This document shows, piece after piece, positions 11,514 through 22,331 of a stretch of 48,081 nucleotides of DNA. The stretch lies in contig NW_001914967.1 of the NCBI RefSeq assembly GCF_000208925.1, positions 1 to 48,081 of the forward strand, given 5' to 3'. This DNA comes from Entamoeba histolytica HM-1:IMSS. Taxonomy: Eukaryota > Evosea > Mastigamoebida > Endamoebidae. The notes beneath the pieces are model-generated. The model was not told where the DNA came from and did no database searches. It saw only the letters and a list, made by a program, of their open reading frames with translations. A program made the position numbers and the translations under genes. Position 1 is the stretch's first letter. Every line of letters begins with the position of its first letter.

Positions 11514-12256
11514 AATTAACATAATGAATTATCAACAAAATAATAAGAGAATAATTTGAATTGCTATTTTGTCTCACACATTCATTAAAACATCATTTTC
11601 ATTGTTGATTCATCACATTGAAAGACAATTTCAAATTTAGTTCTTTTACAATTACTTTTAAGATGTTTCATTTCAATTTTTATATTATTCATTGATGATT
11701 GAGATACAATTAATCAAATAATGTACGAAAAAATAACATAGCCTAAAGACATAAAACATAAATATAAAAGACATAATAGAAAGAAGAAATAGAAAGTTTA
11801 TAAGAATGGATAAAATAAAGAAAAATAAAGAAATACTGAGAAGACTGAGAAAAAAAGAATAAAATCAGATAAAAGAAACAAATAATTTGATTTATAGTTA
11901 TAAACAAAATAATTAGAAGAAATATTATGAAATGGTAATAAAGAAAACTAATAATAAAGAATAAAAATGATATTCACTATACAAATATAATGAAAGATAT
12001 ATCAATCAAAAGCAGAGTTAATTAAATGGTGAACTTTTGAAAATGACATTATTAGTGATATTAAAACAATGTATTTAACAACAAGATGGTTGATTTGATT
12101 TATTCTATTCATTCAAACATATTGAGTGAATTTGATTGAAAACAAAATAGTTTGGTATTGTCAATGGAGAATAATGAATATTAATTATCAATTTTATTCC
12201 TTAATTAAAAAAAATTGTTTTTAAAACCAGTTAATTAAAACTTTCATTTCTTTTAG

Positions 12257-14710
12257 TTATTTGGTTTTACCAAGAAAAAGTCTCATTGTTTTAACTCTTG
12301 TTTTTTTTTCTTCTTCTTTCATTCTTCTTTTAACTTCTGCATTAATTTCTTCTTTACTCTTTTTTGTTGTTGAATTTTTCATAATATCTTCTATCATTTC
12401 ATTCGTTTTTTTAAGTTCTTTATATCCTTCAACTCTTGCTTCATATCCTTGTTTCTTTTCTTCAATTTCTGTTTTAATCAACATGTCTAAATATTCATTT
12501 GAACTCGTCACTTTCTTATTTAATGCAATTTCAGATAATGTATTAACACAATCAATAATTTCTTGTTGTTGGTCATAACATTCCATTCGAATTTTATAAT
12601 AGTCTTCTTCTAACCTTATTAACATACTCTCTGCACTAGCCATACCTTGTTTACCTTCACTATATCTTTTATACACATCTTCTAATGTTTCTTCTTTTGT
12701 CTCTATTAAATTCTCATATCTATATCCAGAGTTTATATGTTCTGTATGATGACAACCACATGTTGTACAACGTTTGTTTTCAATGCATGTACAAAATCTG
12801 TTTGTAAATGCTGAAATAAAAAATGGAACATGACATGGATGATGACATGTTTTATGACATTTATTACAATTTGTTGCATATACTCCTGGTTGTAAGTCAA
12901 CCTTTTTTTGTACTTCTACTTGTGTAGTTAAAGTAAAGTTTTCATTTTTTTTAACTTTTTCTCGATTTTCATCCAATTGTTTGTAGATCTGTTTTATTTC
13001 GTTCATTTTTGCCAACTGACTATTTAATGTTGTTTTTAAGTCTTCAATTCGTGCCTTAATACGCTCTCTTCTCTTCAACACTTCTCTTGATTTCTCTAAT
13101 GATTTTCTTGGTAGTTTTAGTAATTTTGATATAAAATCATCAAAATTCTTCATTCCTAATTTCCAAAACATTTGTGTAAATTCATCTTCTGTATTATCAT
13201 CATAAATAGCTGAATTATTAAATTTTAAATACCACGGTTCATCTATTTCTGGAATAATTGTACTGAAAATACATTCTTTTGATTGTAATGCATTTATAAT
13301 TTGTGGTGTTTTACCATCACAGAATGTAAGCATTGCAATAAAATTCTTTTTAACATCTTTCCCAAATAAGTTGATAATATTCCCAAATATATACTGTTGA
13401 CTTAGTGTTAGCCTCACATTACTTGATTGTGCAACAAAACAAATAGCATTTAAATCTAATACTTTATTTTCAAATGCTTCTTTTATTTGTTTAGTAATTT
13501 CCATATCATAAGCAATTCCTCTTGTATCTCCAAATCTTGGTGTATCTATTATTTTGATTGGTGGTGTTCTTTTTGTTCTTTTAATATTATAAATTGTTAC
13601 TTGACTTGTTTGACTTTTAGATTGATCTTTACGTTGTTCTAAATTATCTTCATTTATAATTATATATCTAAAGTCATCTGTTATTTTTATTCCATATAAT
13701 GCATTTACAAAACTATTCAATAATGTAGTTTTTCCACTTCCTGTTTGACCAACAACTAGAATACCAATTGCATCATTCTCATCTTTTTGATTAAATGGTT
13801 GATTTGGATATAAATATATTTTCAATTTTCCATTTTCATGACTTTCCAATCTTATACTTCCTTCAATTGGAACATTCGGTTCAGACACATCTGTAGTATT
13901 TTGTGAAGTATTTTGGAAACCATAGTTACAATTATTAATTAGTGGAGTGCACTGTGTTGTTGTTTTATTGGGTGAAACATTAGTTAATGTATTATTTATT
14001 ATGTCTTCTGTCAATGTTGTTATATTGATCTTGTTATCATGCAAAATAGATGTTAATTGTAAAGATTGTTCATCATCACTTGATATTTTAAATCCTTCTT
14101 GATCTTCAAATTCAAACCTTTTCGGAATTTGTTGTAGTCTTTCAATTTCTTTTCTAACATCTGAAAGAGAAATATTCTTGTTGAATTGCTTTTTTATCTT
14201 TGGTTTTCCATTCAAACATATTCCAATTGTTATATCATTGATTTCTGGTATATTTTCTTTTTCTTCTTTAAGAATAATTTCATCATTATTTATTATGTCT
14301 TCTACTATAAATTCTTCTTCAGTATTTCTTTCAATTTTATCATTGTCAAGTGTATAGAAATATGCTGAATCTGGAATGTTTTGAACTATTTTTCTAACAT
14401 CACTTAATGGTGTTTTAGTATCCATTTCAATAGTAGTAATTATCTTATCATTTATCTTTATTCTTACTTCTTTTTTATCTTCTATTCCTTTAATATTTAT
14501 TACTCTTTTTTCATCAATTACATCTCCTACAGTAAAACACTCTTCATCATTCTTATCAATTATATCTCCGTCTTTTGTTAAAAAGTATTGAGAGTCAGAC
14601 ATCTTTTCTTTTATTTTCTCTCTTGCTGTTTTCAATTTGTCTTGTGAATTTAGTGGTTTAGTTGCAACGCATTGTCCATTTAAAATAAATCTAACTACTA
14701 CTCTTGACAT
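12257..14710 (-). CDS. Septin/AIG1-like P-loop GTPase with three N-terminal ubiquitin-like repeats and a Cys/His module
   Basis: 817 residues, single exon. Three successive segments (about 3-74, 80-148, 158-232) share a pattern: beta-hairpin, an xLSDVRK-type helix, a D/E-G-D-x-I strand, and a closing hydrophobic strand; I read them as tandem beta-grasp repeats. A low-complexity Asn/Thr linker follows. The GTPase domain has G1 GQTGSGKT (321-328), G3 DTPRFGDTRG (389-398) and an atypical G4 TFCDG (462-466). Residues 540-600 are coiled coil. A Cys/His-rich module spans about 615-660 (CNKCHKTC, C-x-C, CTTCGCH, H-x-N); the same GTPase-plus-Cys-module layout occurs in uncharacterised animal and fungal proteins. 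The C-terminus is helical and Lys/Glu-rich. No signal peptide or membrane segment is seen. GTP binding is a strong inference; the cellular role is unknown. The start fits a TATA-like element 26 nt upstream. Confidence 0.9.
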   Translation of the reverse strand: MSRVVVRFILNGQCVATKPLNSQDKLKTAREKIKEKMSDSQYFLTKDGDIIDKNDEECFTVGDVIDEKRVINIKGIEDKKEVRIKINDKIITTIEMDTKTPLSDVRKIVQNIPDSAYFYTLDNDKIERNTEEEFIVEDIINNDEIILKEEKENIPEINDITIGICLNGKPKIKKQFNKNISLSDVRKEIERLQQIPKRFEFEDQEGFKISSDDEQSLQLTSILHDNKINITTLTEDIINNTLTNVSPNKTTTQCTPLINNCNYGFQNTSQNTTDVSEPNVPIEGSIRLESHENGKLKIYLYPNQPFNQKDENDAIGILVVGQTGSGKTTLLNSFVNALYGIKITDDFRYIIINEDNLEQRKDQSKSQTSQVTIYNIKRTKRTPPIKIIDTPRFGDTRGIAYDMEITKQIKEAFENKVLDLNAICFVAQSSNVRLTLSQQYIFGNIINLFGKDVKKNFIAMLTFCDGKTPQIINALQSKECIFSTIIPEIDEPWYLKFNNSAIYDDNTEDEFTQMFWKLGMKNFDDFISKLLKLPRKSLEKSREVLKRRERIKARIEDLKTTLNSQLAKMNEIKQIYKQLDENREKVKKNENFTLTTQVEVQKKVDLQPGVYATNCNKCHKTCHHPCHVPFFISAFTNRFCTCIENKRCTTCGCHHTEHINSGYRYENLIETKEETLEDVYKRYSEGKQGMASAESMLIRLEEDYYKIRMECYDQQQEIIDCVNTLSEIALNKKVTSSNEYLDMLIKTEIEEKKQGYEARVEGYKELKKTNEMIEDIMKNSTTKKSKEEINAEVKRRMKEEEKKTRVKTMRLFLGKTK

Positions 14711-16738
14711 TGAATGATTAATAAGTTTATTTTCTTGTTTAAATACATACCATTCGTCAAAATAGGTTATTTGTTTAAAAGTAGTACTTCTTTTCTGATT
14801 GGTTATTTCTCATAAACATCATTTGTTTCGATACTAAACACCGTTTTTAATATTTCACTTCGTTTTATTTATTTTTATTTCGGTATATTTTTTATCGTCA
14901 ATTGCATATTCATGAAATAAAGTTACAATAAAATTTTCTTCATTGTAAAAATACATTGATAATTGCTTCTTAATCATTCCTTTTTGTCTATTTTTTGTTG
15001 ACTTGAATTTCTTTAAATTAAAAATAGATAAAATCAATTGACTTATTTCATTCTATTTTCTCTCTTATTTATTCTTTTATTTTTATTGTTAATACTATTT
15101 CTTTGTTTCATCATTTCAAACATCATTGTGCTGAAATTATAATAACATTGAAGGGGTAATAAATGTGATGTATAAAAATATTGTCATTTTTATTTCAATT
15201 CTTTTCAATTTATTTTTTAATTCTTTTCTTTCGACTAAAAAATGAAAGTCATGAAATGTCACAAAGATGTTAAAAATAATAACAAAAAAGAAAAATATAT
15301 CAATAAATAAATATAAATGATAGAAGAGTGTGTAAAATATGTAATAATTGAATTGACAGAGATACAGTAATCATTATACTAAACATTATATGAATCATTT
15401 CATTCATTTTTATCATCATATGTATTTTAATAATAACAATGGAAATAAGTGGATTAAGTATTGTTTAAACGAAAGAAAATTTGAAGATATGTGGGAAGTG
15501 TATCTTGAATATTCAATGATAAGAAATTAACAACATCAATAATCACAACTTGATTCTATCACATTCACTTTTTATTATTTTTTTCTTTCAATTTCTCTTT
15601 TTGTTTTATCTTTTATTTTATTGTGAATGTATAAAATACATTGAATATCAGTGTTTTCTTTTGTTTAATAAGTTTATTCAACTCTTTTTGTTTTTATCTT
15701 TTAAAATATTCTTCTTTTGATAACTATTCATATAATATACACACACATTTCAAAAGTATTTTAATTGAAGTGTATCAGATATAACTTTAACAAATTGTTG
15801 ACGGTTACCAGAAATTCTTTTTTCGTTAAAACTATTGTTAGTATAACTTATTTTAATCTTAGACCTTTGTACAATTATCACTATCTTTAATTTTTATTAT
15901 CATTTAATTACATTCTTCGTGAAAATGATTATCAGCAACATACACAAATCATTTAACTTCTTTATGTTTGAATTTGGTTTATCACTTATTTTTAATTATT
16001 CTTTTCAATATTAAAATTGCTTAATGAACTTTAAATCATATGTATAAACAAATTTTAATTTAAATAACAATTATCATACATTTATTCTTATTTAAATAAT
16101 ATTATATTGTTTCTATTTGATTTTCTTCTTTGTTTATTTCTTCATTCACAAAATACAACGAATTTCAATTGAAAAATAGAATTAATTATTTCAATCATTT
16201 TTTTTTTTATTTGAGTATATATCATATAAATTAATAAATACTTCTTTATATCTTGATATATCTGTTTTATATATTTTCTTTTTATGTTTATTCTTTTCTA
16301 CTTTTTAGTTATGAAATATTGCCATTTTATTATTTCTTTAATGTTATTTTATTTGTCTTTCTTTGTATGAAAAGAATAATGAAAAATGATGATATTTAAA
16401 ATAAATAATATTAATTGAATTGGAATAATATGTTATTCATTTAATTTATCAATGTGTTAATCATTTCTTTATTTCTTTTTATATTTTCAATTTTAAACGA
16501 TTAATAAAACAAAATTCATTTCTATTTCTTATTATATTATTTATTTGATTATATTATTGTTATTCTTTTTTTTTCATTTATATTCATTTTGTATATTTAT
16601 TTTATTATTTTGTTTATATTCTTATAATTTCTCTTTATTATTTTCTTCTTAATTTTTATTATATCTTTATTTTCTTTTCTTATTTTATTCTTTATTTCTT
16701 ATTTTAAAATTCAATTATTTTAGGTTAATTTCCTTCAC
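14711..16738. other. AT-rich intergenic region
   Basis: No gene is supported. A 60-codon minus-strand frame at 14855-15037 is Lys-rich with no recognisable motif and no TATA-like element. The last 500 bases are strongly T-rich on the + strand, downstream of the BspA-like gene. Confidence 0.6.
14737..14746 (-). promoter_or_regulatory. TATA-like core promoter element
   Basis: The minus strand reads GTATTTAAAC, one base off the Entamoeba consensus GTATTTAAAG and matching its G/C-ended form. It ends 26 nt before the ATG of the GTPase gene, the usual spacing for Entamoeba genes with very short leaders. Confidence 0.7.
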
Positions 16739-18409
16739 TTAAACAATGACACAGTCATCTTTATAATATATCTTTCTTAATACCTCATTCTTTTTCAACT
16801 CATTCGGACATCCATCAAAACAATTATCTCCTATTTCAATAACACTTGTGGATATATTAATTGATGTTAATGATTTACATTCATTAAAACACCACCCTCC
16901 TATTTCAATTACACTTGTTGGTATAGTAATTGTTCTTAATGACTTACATTCTGAAAAACACCAATCTCCTATTTCAATTACACTTGATGGAATATTAATT
17001 GATGTTAATGACGAACATCCATCAAAACAACTATTTCCCAGTTCACTAACATTTGTTGGTATATTAATCGTTCTTAGTCTTGTACATCCATAAAAACAAC
17101 TATTTCCTATTTTACTAACGCTTGTTGGTATATTAATTGACGTTAATAATGAACAAGAACTAAAACAACTATCTCCTAGTTCACTAACACTTGTTGGTAT
17201 ATTAATTGTTGTTAATGATTCACATTCTTCAAAACAATCATTTCCTAATTCACTAACACTTGTTGGTATAGTAATTGATTTTAATGATTCACATTCTTCA
17301 AAACAACCATTTCCTATTTTAGTGATTGTTGATGGAATAATAAATTCATTAATATCTTTCTTTTCAATCTTCTTTCCATTTATTGTTTTTAAATTCTTTG
17401 GTATTTCAATACTAATTAACACTGCTTCATTCATAAATATTCTTTCTTCACTTATATATTTTACATCTTCTATACTAATTGTTGTTAATGATGAGCATCC
17501 ATAAAAACAAGAACTTCCTATTTTACTAACACTTGTGAATATAGTAATCGTTTTTAATCTTGTACATCCAGAAAAACAATTATATCCTATTTTACTTACA
17601 CTTGTTGGTATGTCAATTGATTGTAATGATGAACACTCTCTAAAACAATTATTTCCTAATTTACTTATACTTGTTGGTATAGTAATTGAGTCTAATGATG
17701 AACATTCTGAAAAACATCCATCTCCTAATTTACTTACACTTGTTGGTATGTCAATTGATTGTAATGTTTTACATCCATCAAAGCAATTGTCTCCTATTTT
17801 ACTTGTACTTGTTGGTATATTAATTGTTTTTAATGATGAACATTCATTAAAACATCCATATCCTATTTCAATTACACTTGTAGATATAGAAATTATTCTT
17901 AATGATGAACATTCTGAAAAACAACCATCCCCTATTTTACTTACACTTGTTGGTATCGTAATTGATGTTAATATTTTACATTCATTAAAACAATTGTCTC
18001 CTATTTCAACTACACTTGTTGGTATAGCAATTGTTCTTAATGACTTACATTCATTAAAACATCTCCTTTCTATTTCAATTACACTTGTTGGTATATTAAT
18101 TGTTGTTAATGATGAACACTCCGAAAAACATCCATATCCTAATTTACTTATACTTGATGGAATAGTAATTGATTTTAATAATGTACATCTACTAAAACAT
18201 TCATCTCCTATTTCACTAACACTTGTTGGTATATTAATTGTTGTTAATGATGTACATTCCGAAAAACAAGAGTCTCCTATTGATTCAATATTTGATGGTA
18301 TATTAATTTGCCTAAGATTATTACATCCAGAAAAACATTCATCAGCTATTCCACAAAACTTTTCTGGTATTTTCATTCCATATTTTTTTCTATCTTTAAT
18401 TCCAAACAT
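16739..18409 (-). CDS. BspA-type leucine-rich repeat protein
   Basis: 556 residues made almost wholly of 23-residue LRR_5/Treponema-type repeats (consensus IPTSVSEIGDSCFSECSSL). I count 21: 13 at residues 14-312, a 45-residue non-repeat spacer at 313-357, then 8 at 358-541. A 15-residue tail ends in CVIV, a possible CaaX prenylation box. Entamoeba has a large BspA-like family and at least one member is reported at the plasma membrane; there is no signal peptide here, so membrane attachment by a lipid anchor is an inference. Related proteins often have an N-terminal domain before the repeats; here only 13 residues precede them, but a consensus TATA-like element just upstream supports this ATG. 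Ligand or partner is unknown. Confidence 0.92.
   Translation of the reverse strand: MFGIKDRKKYGMKIPEKFCGIADECFSGCNNLRQINIPSNIESIGDSCFSECTSLTTINIPTSVSEIGDECFSRCTLLKSITIPSSISKLGYGCFSECSSLTTINIPTSVIEIERRCFNECKSLRTIAIPTSVVEIGDNCFNECKILTSITIPTSVSKIGDGCFSECSSLRIISISTSVIEIGYGCFNECSSLKTINIPTSTSKIGDNCFDGCKTLQSIDIPTSVSKLGDGCFSECSSLDSITIPTSISKLGNNCFRECSSLQSIDIPTSVSKIGYNCFSGCTRLKTITIFTSVSKIGSSCFYGCSSLTTISIEDVKYISEERIFMNEAVLISIEIPKNLKTINGKKIEKKDINEFIIPSTITKIGNGCFEECESLKSITIPTSVSELGNDCFEECESLTTINIPTSVSELGDSCFSSCSLLTSINIPTSVSKIGNSCFYGCTRLRTINIPTNVSELGNSCFDGCSSLTSINIPSSVIEIGDWCFSECKSLRTITIPTSVIEIGGWCFNECKSLTSINISTSVIEIGDNCFDGCPNELKKNEVLRKIYYKDDCVIV
16787..18370 (-). repeat. 69-bp coding tandem repeats in two blocks
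   Basis: DNA encoding the 23-residue LRRs: first block 17474-18370 (13 units), spacer 17339-17473, second block 16787-17338 (8 units). Units keep Cys-Phe and Cys-x-x-Leu positions and are similar at DNA level, so unequal exchange could change the copy number. The opposite strand is open for long stretches as a by-product of the repeats. Confidence 0.88.
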
Positions 18410-18438
18410 GTTTTGTTATTTTATAGCTTTTTCATCTT

Positions 18439-18448
18439 CTTTAAATAC
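18439..18448 (-). promoter_or_regulatory. TATA-like core promoter element
   Basis: The minus strand reads GTATTTAAAG, an exact match to the Entamoeba TATA-like consensus. It ends 29 nt before the ATG of the BspA-type gene. Confidence 0.8.
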
Positions 18449-18712
18449 TGTTGAATGAAGAATTACTATTATTTCTATTTTATTCCAGTGATGTTTTTCA
18501 CTGTTTTGTTTTTATTTTATCATTTCATAATCATAAAAATAGCATTATCGGTGTTAATGTAATGTTATTTCTATTTATTTTTATCGAATTTCGTGGTTTA
18601 TCAGCTTTATTTCTTTATTTCTTTTCTTTCATTTTCAATTTCGTTAACATGATTGTGTCGTTATTTTTATCATACTGTATTAACACCAATGTTGTTTCAA
18701 TTTATATATTTT

Positions 18713-18812
18713 NNNNNNNNNNNNNNNNNNNNNNNNNNNNNNNNNNNNNNNNNNNNNNNNNNNNNNNNNNNNNNNNNNNNNNNNNNNNNNNNNNNNNNNN
18801 NNNNNNNNNNNN
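18713..18812. other. 100-N assembly gap
   Basis: Exactly 100 N. This is a conventional scaffold placeholder, so the true distance between the flanks is unknown. Confidence 0.99.
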
Positions 18813-19883
18813 TATCTTTAAACTTGAAAAAAATAATTTTAAAATAAAATGATAATAATTAATTTAACATCATCTATTTCTCAATATCACCTTCAAATGA
18901 ATTAATTGATTGTTTCATTATTCATATCTAACAATTTATGAATGTCATCATCACTTCATTAATTTATATCATTTACCTATAATACCATTTATTTCTTTTC
19001 TTTCTTATTTTTATTATTCACCTTTTTAATGTTATTGTGTAAATTTTCTTTTATTTTCTTTACATTCATGTATCAAATGAATATATTTCTTTTATACATT
19101 ATAAATAATTTAAATGCAATATATCATCATTCTTATTCATGTATTTCATTTTATTCTTTTTAATTCATTAACTATTTTAGTATTATTTTCATCTGCATTT
19201 CATTTTGTCATTGACTTTGCACTGATTTATATTATTAATACTTATTTTATATATATTAAAATACGTTTAACATCCTATTTATATAAATTATATTTCAAAC
19301 TATTTTAAACGTCAATAAAATTATTTCAATATATATTCTTATCTTTATTTCTTTTTTTGTTTTATTTAAATGAACGTAAATAAACAAGAAATTGAATAAA
19401 TAATAAAACAAAAGAATAAATAAGAGTTGTATGATTATAATTCAAAATAACATTCAAATGATTTTATTAATTTCAATATCTTTAATAAATACATTTCATT
19501 AATCAATTGCTTTTATATTATTTTAATCACATTATAAATGAATAGAGTATTTTATTATTCAATATTCTATCATATTTCATATTTTACAAATAACAAAACA
19601 ATGATTTATGAATAAGAAACAAGATGTTTAAAATAAAAGACAAAGAAAAAAATAATAGAAACGAAGAATAAAAACAAGAGTTAAAGAATAAAAGATTGAA
19701 ACAATAGAATTAAAGAATATCTCAAATATCAATTATGACAATGAATAAAACAAATAAACTTAATAAAAATACTCTAAAATAATTATTGAAAGTATATTGA
19801 TAATTTAGTTTAGATATTTCATTGACTTAGTTTCTTCTTTTATTATTTGATAAATAATTACAAATACTTAAAAATCAATCAAT

Positions 19884-22331
19884 TCATTTTGTTGAAACAA
19901 ATGATTTAGCAATGTCTCTAACATGTTCTTGTCTACTTTCATCTCCATATTTTCTTTCAAATTCTAAGTATTTAGTTAAGAATGTTTTCATTGTCTTTGT
20001 ACTTAGTTTTTGTTTAACTATTCGTTCAAATATTCTTCTTATTACTCCTACATCTCCTACTTCTTTCTCCATATCAATATAAATATTCCAAACATCATGT
20101 CGTTTTGGATTGTTTGTTAAAATATCTTCAAACATTGACCTTCCTTTATCAACTGATCCATATTTATATTCTAATCGGGCAATATGAATTTCTAAACTTA
20201 TCATTTTCTTTTTATCTAATGTTGTTTTTGCTTTGCTTAATGTGTTTTTGATTTCTTCTTCTCTGTTGTTTCTCATTAGGAAATTACAGTATTTCTTATA
20301 TACTTTACAACTGCCTTTAACTTTCTTAAATAATGTTCTGAAGATTTTCTCTTCTTCTTCTACCTCTTTCTTTTCTTTGTAAATGTGAATCATATGAAGC
20401 ATGATTTTCTTCCTATCACATACCTCTAATGCCTCATTATATACTTTCTTTAAACTCTTTTCATCTCCATGATTAGCTTCTAATTGCATTAATGCTTTCC
20501 AAATATTTAATTTCTCTTCTAATTTTCTAAAATTGATACTTTCTATTCCTGTCTTTCCTACTTTTCTTGCTTCATCTATTTCTTTTCTTTGAATGAAACA
20601 TTGCATTAATTTAATCCATTCTATTGAATTATCTGGGTCTTTTTCAACTCCTTTTTGACATTCATCTAAATCTAATACAATTTCTTCACTTTCCTCTTCT
20701 TCTTCCATACTTCCTTCTTCTTTATTATTATCTTTATCTTCTTCCATACTTCCTTCTTCTTCCTCTTCCATAGTAGTATTTTCATGTTTTTCTTCTTCTT
20801 TAGTAGGATCATCCCATTCTATGTTAGCCTCATCTTCTACTCCTTCTTTAAATTCTTCATCTTTCATTTCTTCTTTAATTGCAATATCTTTTTCTTCATT
20901 TCTTCTTTTTTGTTCTTTTCTTTTTAATGCTAATTTCCATGGATCAATAGCTATTGTTTCTTCTTCATCTTTCATTTCTACTTCTCCTACATCTTCTGGT
21001 TTGATACTAAAATTAACTCGATGTTTCTTCTTGTCAATATGAACTACTTTTGCCATTATGACATCTTTAATTTTAAATCTCTTTTCCATTTCTTTCTTTG
21101 TTAATTTTTTATCTTCTATTTTACTACAATGACATAATCCTCGAATATTAGAATTAAAGAATCTTAAAAACAATCCTTCACTTGTAATATTTACTATAAC
21201 ACATTTAGTTACTATATTTTCTTTGATATCTTTAAAGTATTTAATTATTCCTGGATAAATAACACTTTGTTTTAATGTTCCTTCTAATCCTTCTTTATCA
21301 ATGATACTTACTTTTACTAATCGTTGAATACAAAAGATTCTTGAAAAATCTTTCCCATGATAACTTGTATTATCTAATAATTCTCCTGGTGCTACATGAA
21401 TAGTTACATCTCTTGATACCATTACATCAACTCCTTCTTCTTCACTACTTTTTATAATATATCCTGTTAAAATTTCTCCTTCTTTAATAGTATCTTTTGT
21501 TACAATACGTGTTTGAACTCCTCCTATTAATGGTGGGAATATTTCATCATAAGCTTCTTTTAAATATTCTTTTCTCATTGAACATAAAATTTCGGGTTTA
21601 TTTGAAAGTACATACATATTAATATATTTTCCATTTTGTAAATAATCTCTTGGAAATGGATTAAAAACATTACTTATATCACAATAATGAATATATCCTA
21701 TTCTATTTCCTTTAATTAATACTTTAATTTTTAATTCTTTTGTATTATTACCAATAACTTCTCCAACAATAATTTCTCCTTCTTTAATTTCTTCTTTTTT
21801 GTCTTTTATTAAATAGATATTTTCTTTACTATAATATCCTTTAACTTTTATTTTATCTCCAACATTATATTCTTTTTTATTTATATTAATTTCTTCAATA
21901 TTATCTCCTATTTCAATATAATTTAATTTTCCTTTAAGTATTGAATTAAAGGAAATTATATATCCATCTTTCATTTCTCTACTAATAATTCCTTCGATTT
22001 CTTCTCCTTCTTGAATTTTTTCTTCCATATTTCCTTCTTCCTTCATACTTAATTCAACTATTTCTTTTCTTCCTTCTATTTCTTTTCCTTTTTCTTTAAT
22101 TATTTCTCCTTTAACTTGTATTCCAATAATATAACATTCTATTTTCTCTCCTATTTCTATCTTCTTTGTACTATTAATTTTATGTAATCTTCCTGTAATT
22201 CCTTTTCCTAAATTTAAATAACTAATACTTTCATTTGTATAACTTACTACTCCTTCTATCTTCTCTCCAATATTAATTGTATTATTTTTAATGAAAAAGA
22301 TGGTATGATAATCAACAAGAAGTATATTCAA
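19884..22331 (-). CDS. RRP5: RRP5-like rRNA biogenesis protein, 5'-truncated
   Basis: The open frame is about 815 codons but begins at TTG directly after a stop; the first in-frame ATG is about 95 codons in (LSMKEEG). It has about five S1-type RNA-binding segments in its first half (for example GEKIEGVV, GEIIVGEVIG, GEILTGYII), an acidic Glu/Lys-rich linker near the middle, and a C-terminal HAT/TPR array (DNSIEWIKLMQCF, RHDVWNIYIDMEKEVGD, RRIFERIV). This order is diagnostic of RRP5/PDCD11, which acts in the nucleolus in 18S and 5.8S rRNA processing. Family members are usually about 1700-1900 residues with up to 12 S1 domains, so roughly half, all N-terminal, is missing. The 5' edge abuts LINE copy B; the first 12 or so residues (VDYHTIFF and before) are probably antisense LINE sequence. 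It could be a pseudogene, a shortened gene with an unusual start, or a misassembly. Confidence 0.8.
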   Translation of the reverse strand: MNILLVDYHTIFFIKNNTINIGEKIEGVVSYTNESISYLNLGKGITGRLHKINSTKKIEIGEKIECYIIGIQVKGEIIKEKGKEIEGRKEIVELSMKEEGNMEEKIQEGEEIEGIISREMKDGYIISFNSILKGKLNYIEIGDNIEEININKKEYNVGDKIKVKGYYSKENIYLIKDKKEEIKEGEIIVGEVIGNNTKELKIKVLIKGNRIGYIHYCDISNVFNPFPRDYLQNGKYINMYVLSNKPEILCSMRKEYLKEAYDEIFPPLIGGVQTRIVTKDTIKEGEILTGYIIKSSEEEGVDVMVSRDVTIHVAPGELLDNTSYHGKDFSRIFCIQRLVKVSIIDKEGLEGTLKQSVIYPGIIKYFKDIKENIVTKCVIVNITSEGLFLRFFNSNIRGLCHCSKIEDKKLTKKEMEKRFKIKDVIMAKVVHIDKKKHRVNFSIKPEDVGEVEMKDEEETIAIDPWKLALKRKEQKRRNEEKDIAIKEEMKDEEFKEGVEDEANIEWDDPTKEEEKHENTTMEEEEEGSMEEDKDNNKEEGSMEEEEESEEIVLDLDECQKGVEKDPDNSIEWIKLMQCFIQRKEIDEARKVGKTGIESINFRKLEEKLNIWKALMQLEANHGDEKSLKKVYNEALEVCDRKKIMLHMIHIYKEKKEVEEEEKIFRTLFKKVKGSCKVYKKYCNFLMRNNREEEIKNTLSKAKTTLDKKKMISLEIHIARLEYKYGSVDKGRSMFEDILTNNPKRHDVWNIYIDMEKEVGDVGVIRRIFERIVKQKLSTKTMKTFLTKYLEFERKYGDESRQEHVRDIAKSFVSTK

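Larger units (their letters stand above)
6751..12256. other. Long AT-rich gene-poor region
   Basis: About 5.5 kb without an intact gene. Open frames at 8127-8823, 9424-9852, 9890-10165 and 10450-10671 encode F/I/L/Y-rich low-complexity peptides expected by chance in strand-asymmetric AT-rich DNA. The minus strand at about 7560-8400 may be a decayed coding region (listed separately). A dispersed repeat copy, a 14-bp tandem repeat and two small inverted repeats are listed separately. Otherwise I see nothing. Confidence 0.65.
18410..19883. other. AT-rich intergenic region with scaffold gap
   Basis: Apart from the promoter of the BspA-type gene and the N run, I see no gene. Open frames that cross the N run (18451-18852, 18653-18847) are artefacts. 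The frame at 19114-19308 is low-complexity. Confidence 0.7.

Noticed and set aside
14855..15037. 60-codon frame upstream of the GTPase gene, same strand
   Set aside because: No motif, no TATA-like element and a stop before the GTPase; it could be a relic but cannot be supported.
17535..18458. 307-codon open frame antisense to the BspA-type gene
   Set aside because: It is the mirror of the 69-bp coding repeats; the minus strand has regular LRRs, a promoter element and a sensible start.
18451..18852. Open frame across the N run
   Set aside because: The N run is an assembly gap; the frame is not real sequence.
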